In this document: positions 12,901 to 23,275 of the stretch, one piece after another
Position numbering within the stretch: the stretch's first letter is position 1
How the letters are laid out: every line of letters starts with the position of its first letter
Source of the DNA: Colletotrichum lupini
Lineage: Eukaryota > Ascomycota > Sordariomycetes > Glomerellales > Glomerellaceae
Assembly (NCBI RefSeq): GCF_023278565.1
Contig: NC_064672.1
Span: forward strand, 3,596,001-3,660,000
Length of the DNA: 64,000 nt
Direction: 5' to 3'
The notes under the pieces: generated by a model
Told to the model about the DNA's origin: nothing
Database searches by the model: none
The model's input: only the letters and a program-made list of their open reading frames with translations
Program-made: the position numbers and the translations under genes

Positions 12901-13529
12901 TTACCCTACCTTACGCAGTAGCAACTGCTGCTCTGTCTTTCCGCCCTGGCGTGTCTCCAGTCCACCACTCTACCACTCTACCTACCTTACCTTACTCAAT
13001 CACCAGGTTCCGCTCTCTCCCACACAGTGCCCCAGTCTAAGGCGACATCTGCTTCGCTCGCCGACGAGAGTCACAGGTTGATCGTGGGCGGGTCCTGTTT
13101 TCCAACTTTTCCCACCAGTTCTGCTTCCGTAATCGTCCATCCCTCCCTCCATCTCTTCCGGCAGCTGTCACCGCGAGGAACCACGACCGAGATCAACATT
13201 TACCGGGTTTTCTTGCTCGTTTCGCCTCTCTACTGTTCCATTTCAGGCCTTGCGCCTGCCTGCGCTACTCTACGAAAAGATATTCAGACGCCCAGCCAAC
13301 TCCATCAACCCACGTGCCGAGCTCGCGGCGAATCCAGGCGGCTCCCACTTTGCGGACCGAATACCCTGAACCACTGACACAACCAATTCCCGAGGCGGCG
13401 ACGGCGCCGACAATTCGAGAACGTCGTGCCGTTCCCCGAGTGCGCCTCCACGAACACGATCTTGCAACAACCACGTCCGCCGCGCAATATTCGCCGTATA
13501 TACGCATACACACATTTACACGGCTGGCC
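9902..13529. other. Intergenic region; no gene recognised
   Basis: This covers the 3' region of the OMP decarboxylase gene and the 5' region of the Zn2Cys6 gene. It contains a perfect 16-bp palindrome, TACGGAGTACTCCGTA, at 10997-11012, (CTATAC)-type tandem repeats near 12748-12770 and many TACCTTACC tracts. The longest open frame (11967-12713, 248 codons) has no recognisable motif and a composition like its surroundings, so I do not call it. Confidence 0.55.
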
Positions 13530-16053
13530 ATGGCCGACGATCGGCGGAACAGCTCCGAGAAACCACCCTCGGCGCGGGATGGTCAGGACTCGAGCACAAG
13601 TCCCACTCAAACACCGACCCAAATGCAGAACCAGAACCAGACGCAAGACGCCCGACCACCGCCCAAGAAGCGCAGACGCGTGGTGATTTCTTGCACGGAA
13701 TGCCACCGACGGAAGCAAAAGGTTGGTTTGCTAGGCCTTGCCCGCAACAATTCTCCCTCCCGCCATTGCAATTCGTAGCTGACACAGTTTCTGTGCGCAG
13801 TGCGACCGAGACCTCCCATGCGCCAACTGCAAGTCGCGCAACAAACAGGATGCTTGCAAGTACGAAACGGGCGCGCCCACAGCAAAAGACAACCGCAAGC
13901 CGGACGGCGAAGGCGCGAGATCGACACATGTCCAGAGCCTCTCCAATGCCGCCGCGAACTGGGGCTACTCTCAAGCTGGGGCTTCCACTCTCGGTCTGAT
14001 GAGGAAAATCGAAAGCGCCAACGGCGACGGCCAGCTGTCGCATCTCGGCGGCGCGGCCCACGTCGAAGACCAGTTTGCGACCAAGGAACGATACAAGTCG
14101 TTGATCAGACAGCTGCCGGCGAAGGGTTACATCGAAAAGCTCATCGACGTATACTTTCACGAGTTCAACCACCAGTACTATGCGCTTGAGGAGGATCTCT
14201 TCAAGGAACAGTTTGCCGAGTGGTCCAACATCCCCTTCAGCGTGCTTTCCAACTCTGGTCCACAGGCACTCTCGCCCGACTTGCGAGTCTTTCCCGCGCT
14301 GCTCTTTCAGGTACTGGCGACGGCCTTGTTGACTCTACCGGAAGGGTCGCAAGACTTTTACGATCATCTCAAGTATGCTGGGAACATGACTTTCGAGGAC
14401 CTTGCCGCGGACTACAGCGAATCTGGCGTTGGCATTTTGTCACTGCTTGGTAAGCGGCAAATCACTCTCACAACAGTCCAGGCCGACTTTCTTCGAGCTG
14501 CGTTTCTCAAGTACATGGCCAAGGTTACGGAATCGGTAGGTGAACTCCCGAGCGTAGCTTAAGGCCATAAAAAAGCTAATAATGAGTGCAGTGGCATGCC
14601 ATTGGTAGCGCTATTCGAGATGCTCAAGAGATTGGCATGCACCGGGATAGCCTGGATCCTTCCCCGGCCAGTGATGACACTGGTGATATGCTCGAGAACA
14701 TGTGGCTGATTCAGCGGAGGAGAAAGCTTTACATGGTCCTCATGACATGGTGAGCAATTGCCGGACGGCAAGCATGGCTGTTTATGACTCGGCTGACACC
14801 GAACAGGGATATCCACTGTGCGCTTGTGCTTGGACGTCCTGGCAGCATCGACTGGCGTATACTCCCACCCAGTCTACCAATAGACGCGCCTCCGCCCAAA
14901 GACCGCCGCAAGACGCCCATTGCGCCAAGGGATGACGAGAGAGACCCTCCAACCCCGTTGACTAAGAGCATATGGGCTTTCAAGCTCGTCGGCCCAATGC
15001 GCGAGATCCTCGAGCTTGAGCACGACGGCCCGTGTCCGAAAGACTACTCCAAGGTCGACCGGGTACACCAAATATGTATGGAACTCGACGAGGCCACACC
15101 TGCATACTTCCGCCTGGAGAATCCGGACACGAAATGGGACGGTAACCCCTTGTGCTCCTCCTGGCTACAGTCGGTGCGGTTTTACCTACCGCAGATGAAT
15201 CTTTTCAATCTAATGGCACTGCACCGACCATACATCTTTAACAGGCAAAAGAGTCGGACAGAGGCGCTCAAGGCCAGCATTGAAATGTTGCATCGACAGA
15301 TGCTCACATTTCAAGGCCTTGACGCTGGATCATGGCGAAAGTAGGTCTCATGCATTTCCCTGTCGGATTAGGCTAACAAGCCTGCCTAGTTTCTCGCTGT
15401 TCTTTGGCAGCTTTGACGCAGTAGTGCTCATGGCGTCGATATATATCCTGTTCCCCAAGGAGAACCTGGATATGGCAGGCAGCGCTATGCAACACTTCCA
15501 CTGGACAACGGAGAGGTTTGAAGCGATGCAAGAGCGAAACCCTCTTGCAAAGGCGGCAAAGGGTGTTCTCCAGGCGATATTTAATAAGTTTAAGAAAGCA
15601 GTAGGAAACCCGGCGCCACCAGCGAGCCTGTCAAGCCTGGCATCCCAGACAACGCCGGCATCGACGGCAGACAACAGCAGTCTTTCAGGCCGCGGATCGG
15701 TGTCAACGGCAACAGCGGCCACGGCAGATACGCCAGTGAGCAAGAGCAGTACGGTGGCGACACCAACCTCACTGCCCATGGCATCAGACGCGGCATCGGC
15801 GTATCCTTTGCCATCCTCTGCCTCGGACTGGAACATACCCAATCACTGGGATTTCACGTCGATTGCGCCACTATTCCCGATGGGAGACCTCATTTACCAC
15901 GACCTCAACGGTATACCGGACGACGGATCTCTCCCTGCGTGGGGAGCAGCGACGCCGCCACCGCCGGTGGCTGGAACAACATCATTCGAAGGAGATTTTG
16001 GGAATGACAGTGTGTGGAACTTGCTAAACCAGTACGACCCGTCATCTGTTTGA
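13530..16053 (+). CDS. Zn(II)2Cys6 fungal-specific transcription factor, five exons
   Basis: Predicted exons are 13530-13721, 13801-14535, 14592-14749, 14807-15340 and 15390-16053, giving 760 residues. All four introns have GT..AG ends and CTGAC/CTAAT/CTAAC branch points, and the frame closes across every junction. The zinc cluster follows a basic PPKKRRR stretch: Cys55, Cys58, Cys65, Cys71, Cys74 and Cys83 (C-X2-C-X6-C-X5-C-X2-C-X8-C). The first intron falls exactly between the second and third cysteines. Residues of about 110-480 carry the fungal-specific regulator middle domain (PF04082-like), including a WHAIGSAIRDAQEIGMHRD segment and a RRRKLYMVLMTWDIH segment. The C terminus is Ser/Thr/Ala-rich and low-complexity, as in activation regions. 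It is a nuclear DNA-binding regulator; its targets cannot be told from context, as no pathway genes flank it. The start MADDRRN is the first plausible ATG before the cluster. Confidence 0.88.
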
Positions 16054-18745
16054 GCCCCTTACTACGTACGTTATATGGAAGACTGAGGAACGATATTTGA
16101 AACGGACAGAAACAAAGGCCATTTAGGGACATTCAAGCCTGAGCCGCTCACCTTCAAGTTGGAGTAAGATACTATCCGTAACATCTGCCTGCAAGCTCCT
16201 GGAAGAAGGAGCGAGGGGCTTGGATGATTGAGACAGTAAAGGAAAGAGGGATGGCAAGGCGTTTTTCTTGAACGTCGCAGGTGAGAGTCGAAAAAGAGAT
16301 GGTGAAAAGGTCGCGGCCTAGCGGCGGTTCAGTGCATGACATTGAGTCGTTGTCATTGGCTGCATGTATTGGTGGGTTGAATTGAAGTCGAGAACTTGAG
16401 CGCCTTGGGGGACAGATGATTTACAGCTGAAGGGCACCCCCCTGCCATGATGGGGGATGCTGGCCAGTCAGGTGGGACAACGGTAGTGGATTTAGCGCCA
16501 GCGGAGAAGGAGCTGCCCTGCCAGTGCCTGCTTACCGGGTTCCGTGGTGCCTCGCAAGTTGTCGCTAAAGTGGCATCTCATGCACAAGCGGTGGACAATC
16601 AGTCGAGCGAGGTGCAGGCCAGGCACATCGCAGCCGTTGCTAGGTAGTCGTCAGCCAGCAGGTAGCCAAGAATGGTTGAGGCAGATACAACAACGAGGAT
16701 GCATAGATGACCATAATATACCCTATGTATACCCTGAGTGTACTTTTCTGTTGCCGTCATGTCCATGTTCTGATTCGAGGTTTTGTGTCGTTCGGCGTAC
16801 TGGGGAATGGGTGTCACCGGTGTCTTGCGGGATGAAAGGTACGCATATCCTTGCGGCCTATGACGATTGGGACCAGTGGTAAACTTTTTTTTTTTCGTAT
16901 GCCAGTTTAACAATTTTTTCCGGGGTCCAGACAGTACGGCACCAACACCATGTCCGTAGAGGAAGAAAAAAAAATCAATTTCCGCCAGCCAACGACTTGT
17001 GTTGTGGCGTGTCTAACATCTTATCGGACGCTTGCTTTTTTGCCTATGCAATCAACTTCCCACGGTTTCTCGAATGTCACTTGTGAACATTTCCCCATCT
17101 CTTGACAATTGGAAGTCTACCCGTGCCTAGGTTGGGTCAAGAAAGATTACCCCCGCCATCCATTCGCATCCGGCGAGTGAGCGCTCATCCTGCTTTCCGC
17201 ATCCCGGGTCCCAGCAGATCGATATACAAGAATCCGGTGGTGGCTTCACCGCTTCCCGTCACTCTCTGCTGTCAGGTATCGATTGGGAGAGGAAGCAGAC
17301 AGCAGACAACAGACGGCTGGCATCTTTCAACCCAAAATCCGTTTGTTGCTGCGTTATTCCGTCTCGCAGACACGTCTGCAATATTTGTTCGTTTTCTTCC
17401 ACCTTTTACATAAACCCGTCTTATTGACCCTTATTCGTAAAGTACAGGAAAGGGAAAGAAGCTGCTGCCCTTCCAACTTTTTCTTAAACAAAATCTCTAC
17501 GGCACCCACCGTTTATTTGACTTACCTCGTCTCAACCTCAGACATATCCGTACTCCCGGCCTCTCGCCTTAGACCCCATCTACCAGCCAACCTCCATCCT
17601 GAATCCTGGTCTAGTCGAATCCCGATCCTACCCCATTGTCTATCGTCTTGCCTGGCGTTACATTGCCCTCGTAGCCTCTACTCGCTCTCTCAAGACGCAC
17701 CATCAGAGGCTTTTTGGCACTACTTCACCTTCAACCGGTCGGTCACACCTCACCTTTTCAGCCCTCAGGTACTACCTCCCTTTACTCAATTACCCATGAC
17801 TTTTTGCCTGAACCGAACATCTTGAACGTCCTCTTCTGCCCCCAAACTCCAGCCCTGTCCAGCTATCAACCTCATCAATCCCATCGCCGATCGACGAGAC
17901 GTGAGCTGCGCTAAGGTAGTCTCTAAGTGCTTGTCTCTCTTTTCTTTGGCTGCATCTTATTTTGCTTTCCAGATTCTTACACTTTTGGTTCCCTGTCCAC
18001 TTGTCTTGGCTTTTTTGCCTTTCACAGCTCTCGAGGTTCTTATTGCAGCTCACACGAAGCTCTAGATGTGAAGAAAGGGTTTAGCCACAAAGATTATTTT
18101 CCTCATATCATCAAACCACCTGCCTACCTACGCGGTTCTCATACATTGCACACGCAAGCCTAGTCGAAAGGTTACCTCACCTTAGCTCTCATAAATCGCT
18201 TTCCAGAAGAGACGTAACCTGCTACGTACTGGCTAGGCGCATTTCTTGCTACAGCGACACCTGCAGCAGACCACACTATCTGCCTGATCCGGCTGGGCCA
18301 TCGCACCAAAGCATCACAAGCACACGAGGCAGGCACGGTACTTTCACCTATATTTTTATTTTTTATTTTTTTACCACCTACCCAAGCACCAAGCACAAGC
18401 ACTACGGTCATCCACACATCCACGTCCCGTCCAAGCACAACACTCACTCACACACACACGCACACGCACTCACTCACTCGCTCACTCACTCACTCACCCA
18501 CCTACCTACCGTACCTGCACCTGCACCTGCTGGCGCCAATAGAGAGTGCAGCAGTTGAGACTACCGCCGCGACTTCTTGCCTTTTCCCTTTGGCACACAA
18601 GGACTGCAGCGTCCGCCTCACCTTTCTCACTCTTCTTCCTGCTTGGGCTCTCTCAATTTATTTCGCTCGCTGAATCTGACTGGTGGCAGAAAAAAAAAGC
18701 AGCTCTCACTTTGCCTGAGGGAAGGAGGGGGAAAAAAAGAAAAAG
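16054..18745. other. Intergenic region including a long CT-rich leader; no gene recognised
   Basis: The region holds the 3' end of the Zn2Cys6 gene and the probable promoter and leader of the CCCH gene. From about 17100 to 18745 the plus strand is strongly pyrimidine-rich, with a (CACT)n stretch at about 18441-18497, as is common in long fungal 5' leaders. Open frames of 60-180 codons there are low-complexity and unsupported. Confidence 0.55.
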
Positions 18746-21137
18746 ATGCCCACCACCACTCATACCATGACCACCCGGTCGCCTTTTGACACCAACAACC
18801 TGGGCATCAACACCAACAATTCGGCCCCTGTTCTCCCACCTTACCTTCGCACCAGTAGCCAATCTCCGTTACATTCTTTTCCTTTCTCGCCGAGCAACAC
18901 CTTGCCTTCGGCCATCGGATCAGGCATTAAGAAAGAAAAACCATCCACCAAAATGGCCTTGGATAAGCCAGAGATCATGGACTTTGTCACTCGGTATCAG
19001 AACTTGCAGGGTTACCAGAACGCCAGCGACCAGTTGATGAAGGTACGTTTGCGTTTTCCACTTCCCTCATGGTTTGCCATTGCCTGCCCACCCCTTCTCC
19101 CGGTTGAATCTTCTGCGTCCTTTCCACGGCTGGTCTGTGTCTGCAGAGAGACCAAAGCTTCCTGTCCCTTGCTCGATAGGGTCCCGCAGCAAAGCCACCC
19201 CCAGATTGAGCTTGAGCTCGAGCTTTTCGAGGCATGTCGTCAACTTTTGCTACCGCGTCTAGCTTCAGCGCCTGTTTGGCGTTGGCGCTGCAGCTATCAT
19301 TGTTGACGCGCTTCGGCTGCTGATCCCCTACTTCCCTCATCGCCACCTTTCCAAGCCCACTCTCAATCCACCTGCACGAGACGCGACGAACTGCTATTCC
19401 CGTCCATCCCAACATGGGACCGCCCCTCTGAACAAGGTTATGAACCTTGACCAAAGTTACATTCCGCTAACCTCGTTTGATACCACAGGACCTTTTGATA
19501 TACTGCAAAGAAATTCAGGGCCAATATGCCGATGAAAATCAGATACTCAAGCAGGAGCTGCGCAATGCAAAGCTCGACCTCGAGCATGCTACCACTTCCA
19601 GAAGAGAGATGCAGCAGATGCTGCAAGAGCTTGATTATGATAACAGCTACATGAAGGTAGACAGCGGCGCCGTCTGCTGCCCAGCAGCTTCTTCCCCACC
19701 CTTGAGCTCCAGAGTGACTAAACCTCGCAGAATCGCAATCCCTACGTCTTGATTCTAATTGATGGAGATGGACTTCTTGTATGTAGCCCCGACTACTACC
19801 TCGGGTTTTCGATGTAATGCTAATTTCGGCGCCTTCTCAATAGTTCCAAGAATCGTTTATCAGACAAGGTATCGAGGGCGGCAAGCAAGCCGCCTACGCC
19901 CTCCGAACTGCCGTTGCCGAGTATGTTGGCAGCCAGTCGGGTGAGGTTGAAATCGTCGCCAAAGTCTGCGCCAATCTATCCGGTCTTGGACGTGCTATGC
20001 GCAGAGATGGCTGCCTCGATAGCGAGTCCGAGCTCAGGGAGTTTTCTCTGGGTTTCACACAGGCCAAAGCTTCGTTTGATTTCATCGACGTTGGTCACGG
20101 TAAGGAACGTGCCGACTCGAAGATCAAAGGTGCGTTGTACACGAGACTAGATGGTGATGTTGTAGTAGTGACAGATGGGCTAACATTGCCATAGAGGCCA
20201 CCCGCTGGCATCTGCGAAACTACAACTGCAGACAGATTTTGCTAGGCATTTCCCACGATGCTGGTTATGCCCCTTTCCTCGATGAAATCCTTCAAGATAC
20301 AGATACTCGCTCAAGAGTCAGTCTAATTGAGGGCGTCGCTACGGTCAGAGAGCTAAAAAACACCAATGTTCATATCCTCGACCCGCTACCCAGCCTTTTC
20401 CGAAACCAAAAGCTCATTGATAGAAGCGGCGACCGCGCTGCTGAACGTGCCGAGGCATATGCCAGATCTTCGGCGCAGGCACCAGCGTCGGTACCTTTCT
20501 TTCCGGCTCCATCTAGAGCGTCAACATCTTCGCCTGTGATGGTGGCTTCGCCAACCTCACCCCCTGCTACATTGGCGACGACAGCCTCTTCTTCCTGGGC
20601 CGGTGTCACCGCTAAGGCTAGCCCGCCGCCTGTCATCACCACCCCGTTGGCTAAAATATCCGTCAATGTTCCAGCTCGAAAGGCTCCAGAGCCAAAAGTG
20701 GCAACACCGGCATGGAACCCTGGCGAGCGTGGCTTGGATCCCCCCATCCCCATCAACGCAACAGCCATGGACAATATTAAGAAACGAACAGGCAAGGACA
20801 AGCTGTGCAACAACCATTACCTGCGCGGTCCTTGTGCCAAGGGCGATGAGTGCTGCTTCGAACACAAATACAAGCCCAACCCGGATGAAATTAACGCCAT
20901 TGCCCATTTGACTCGTCTCAACCCCTGCACCAGCGGTCAGGAGTGTGACGTGGAAAACTGCATTTATGGACATCATGTAAGTCTTTGCCTTTCACTCTTG
21001 CAGAACAGGTGTACTAACAAGTCTCGCAGTGTCCTAGCGTGACTGGAACCACCTGCACCCACCCGTATTGCAAGTTCAGAGTTGAGGATCATCCACCTGG
21101 CACAAAGTTCAAGAATGCCAAAATTCACGAAAACTGA
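18746..21137 (+). CDS. CCCH zinc-finger protein with N-terminal NYN/PIN-like domain, six exons
   Basis: Predicted exons are 18746-19042, 19489-19656, 19731-19778, 19844-20129, 20195-20976 and 21030-21137, giving 562 residues; all junctions are GT..AG and keep frame. A short coiled coil (exon 2, about residues 100-155) precedes a conserved block beginning PYVLILIDGDGLLFQ at about residue 159 and running to about 330; this resembles the NYN/PIN-like nuclease fold of a fungal family (DUF7923-like by memory). A Pro/Ser/Ala-rich linker follows. The C terminus has a canonical CCCH finger (Cys470, Cys479, Cys485, His489: C-X8-C-X5-C-X3-H) and two further Cys/His clusters (from Cys511 and from Cys528). 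The likely role is RNA binding, possibly RNA cleavage; this is inference. Intron 1 is unusually long (446 nt). The ATG at 18953 is an alternative start that would drop a Thr/Ser/Pro-rich leader. Confidence 0.85.
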
Positions 21138-22105
21138 ACGGCTTCGAGAAGCCGATTTTGGGAGGAAGGAGAGACAAAAGGACAAAGGGACAGGATTTGC
21201 TATGGCACATGGAATTGGCTGTGGCACAGAAAGTCGTAACTCATCTGCTGCTGGTCTCTCAACGTACTGGGTTTGCTTTTTGAGAGTTAATTTTTGTATG
21301 GTTAGCTTTCTCACTAGCAATTTGAGCTTGCCAAATGAGCTTCGTATAGCTATACATGGATAGCTGTTCTCCAGATACTTTCTTCATGCAGTGAGGCTCA
21401 CGTAGCGCTTGAGGGAGGACCAATCGTACCTGAATTTCTGGCCCTGCAAAACCATTGCATCACGCTCTAGCTATATGGGTCAGCAATTTGCTCAGATTGT
21501 CACCATCGGATGAGGAGACGTGTTGGCGTTATAGTTGCGACTGCTCACTCCCGACCTCCGCGCTAGCATCTTGACCCCCGGTGGCTTATATTTTTGAAGA
21601 TCATGAGTTCGAATTCCCTCGTAGACACTTTTTCTTTTGTTTTAAAGAAAAGCCATCGCTCTTGCCACATCCATGAAGCTGCGGGTTATTTGCAGAGGGA
21701 AAAACGAGTGTTCGTGTATACCTTCGTCTGTAAGCTACCCATGAGCTGAGGTGAAGTAATGCCCTGTGCCTGTCTGCCGAGCCCCAGCGAGATAGTGGAC
21801 CCCGCCACTCCAACCCAAACCCCACCACGAGCCGTGGTCTTGCAACCAACCCCACACCTGCCGGCCAAAATCCCAGAGTGGATTAGCAGAGAGAGCGAGA
21901 GCCTCCTCTTCAATCCACAACTGTATCCTCACCTCGCATCTGCCAGGCCTCCAAACCCACCACCAACGACGACGACGAAAGCTCCCGAAGCGACTGATAC
22001 CTCGAGAGTCACGAGCTCAATCGGGTACAAAACAAGAAGTGGCGATCACAGATAGTCCGCCAGACAATACCACACCAACAACCCCCCACACAAACCACAA
22101 CCACC
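21138..22105. other. Intergenic region; one tRNA-like patch, no gene called
   Basis: The region lies between two plus-strand genes. A stretch at 21520-21628 has complementary ends, a B-box-like AGTTCGAATTCC and a following T run, but no foldable tRNA (see findings). The remainder is the presumed 3' region of the CCCH gene and the promoter of SRP19. Confidence 0.5.
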
Positions 22106-22993
22106 ATGTCGCACCCACGCATAGAGGAGGTCGAAGACAGCGACCTCGAGGCATCAGACCCCTCCGAGGGCGACATTGACGACTTTGCCGACAACGACAT
22201 TATGCGCCGCGTCGAGCCCAAATCGTCAGCACCACGCGCACCGCAAATCAACCCTTCCACCATTCCCCCCGCCGCCGCCAGCGGCCCAGGCCCCCGCGGC
22301 GGCTCCTCCGAGTTCCAAACGACCGTCGACCAGAAGCAATACGCAGACTTCCAGTGCCTCTACCCAATCTACTTTGACGCCCGCCGCACCCGCGCCGAAG
22401 GCCGCCGCGTCCCCAAATCCCTTGCCGTCGAGAACCCCATCGCCCGCGAAATCGTAAACGCCTGCGCCGCCCTCCGCCTGCCGACGCTCTTCGAGCCCGC
22501 CAAATTCCACCCAAAGGACTGGGCGAACCCGGGCCGCGTCAAGATCCGCACGCGCTTCAACGGCCAACTCGGCCCGGACGGCGGCAAAGCCAGCGCGGCG
22601 AGCCGCCCCGCGGGGTGTCAGGAGATCAAGAACAAGCACCACCTGTACATCCTCGTCGCCGAGCACCTCAAGCGCAACCCGACGACGGAGGACAGCGCCG
22701 CCCTAAAGGCGCGCGTGCAGGGTGCTCCCGCGCACGATCCCAGCAAGCCGTGGCCTAGGCCCGCCGTCCCGCGCGGGTGGAAGATGGGCGAGCTGTTGCC
22801 GTATATCAGTCCCGCCATGACGGGCGGCGGCGTCAGCGAGAACTTGTTCAAGGATATGATGAAGGAGATGCAGGGGGGTGGGGACCCGATGGCGGCGTTG
22901 ATGCAGCAGGCTCAGGGCGGTGCTTTGGGTGGTGGTGGTGGCGGTGCTGAGGAGAAGGCTGGTAAGAAGAAGAAGGGCAAGGGCAAGGCTTGA
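22106..22993 (+). CDS. SEC65: Signal recognition particle subunit SRP19/Sec65
   Basis: This 295-residue protein, encoded by an uninterrupted frame, is the SRP19 family subunit that binds SRP RNA and helps load SRP54, so that ribosomes making secretory proteins are directed to the ER. The SRP19 core spans about residues 85-210, beginning FQCLYPIYFDARRTRAEGRRVP, with the conserved RRVPKSLAVENP basic patch that contacts RNA and a later KHHLYILVAEHLKRNP segment. The N terminus is acidic (EEVEDSDLEASDPSEGD) and the C terminus ends in a Gly-rich stretch followed by a Lys-rich tail (KKKKGKGKA), both usual in fungal Sec65. The coding region is strongly GC-rich at third positions compared with its flanks. 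It converges on the dynactin gene with only 282 bp between stop codons. Confidence 0.93.
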   Translation: MSHPRIEEVEDSDLEASDPSEGDIDDFADNDIMRRVEPKSSAPRAPQINPSTIPPAAASGPGPRGGSSEFQTTVDQKQYADFQCLYPIYFDARRTRAEGRRVPKSLAVENPIAREIVNACAALRLPTLFEPAKFHPKDWANPGRVKIRTRFNGQLGPDGGKASAASRPAGCQEIKNKHHLYILVAEHLKRNPTTEDSAALKARVQGAPAHDPSKPWPRPAVPRGWKMGELLPYISPAMTGGGVSENLFKDMMKEMQGGGDPMAALMQQAQGGALGGGGGGAEEKAGKKKKGKGKA

Positions 22994-23275
22994 AGTGGAC
23001 TGTCAGAGAAAAGAGAAAGAGAGTCGTCAAAAGGGAAACCAGGGGTGGACCACATCCAAGGAGTTCTAAGCATCATCATGAAAAAAACATACCACGGCCA
23101 ACGGTCAATGGTCACCAAGTTAAAACGACATCACGGAGATACAAAGGGGAAGGTCGTAGAAAAAGGCTGAGGGAGCCCAATCTAAGCATGCTAGACTTGA
23201 AGAATAAGGTTGGGATTCAGGGGGTATTTAACATCCTACTAGTCCTTCTGCCACATCGCATCGCTTCCATGATAA

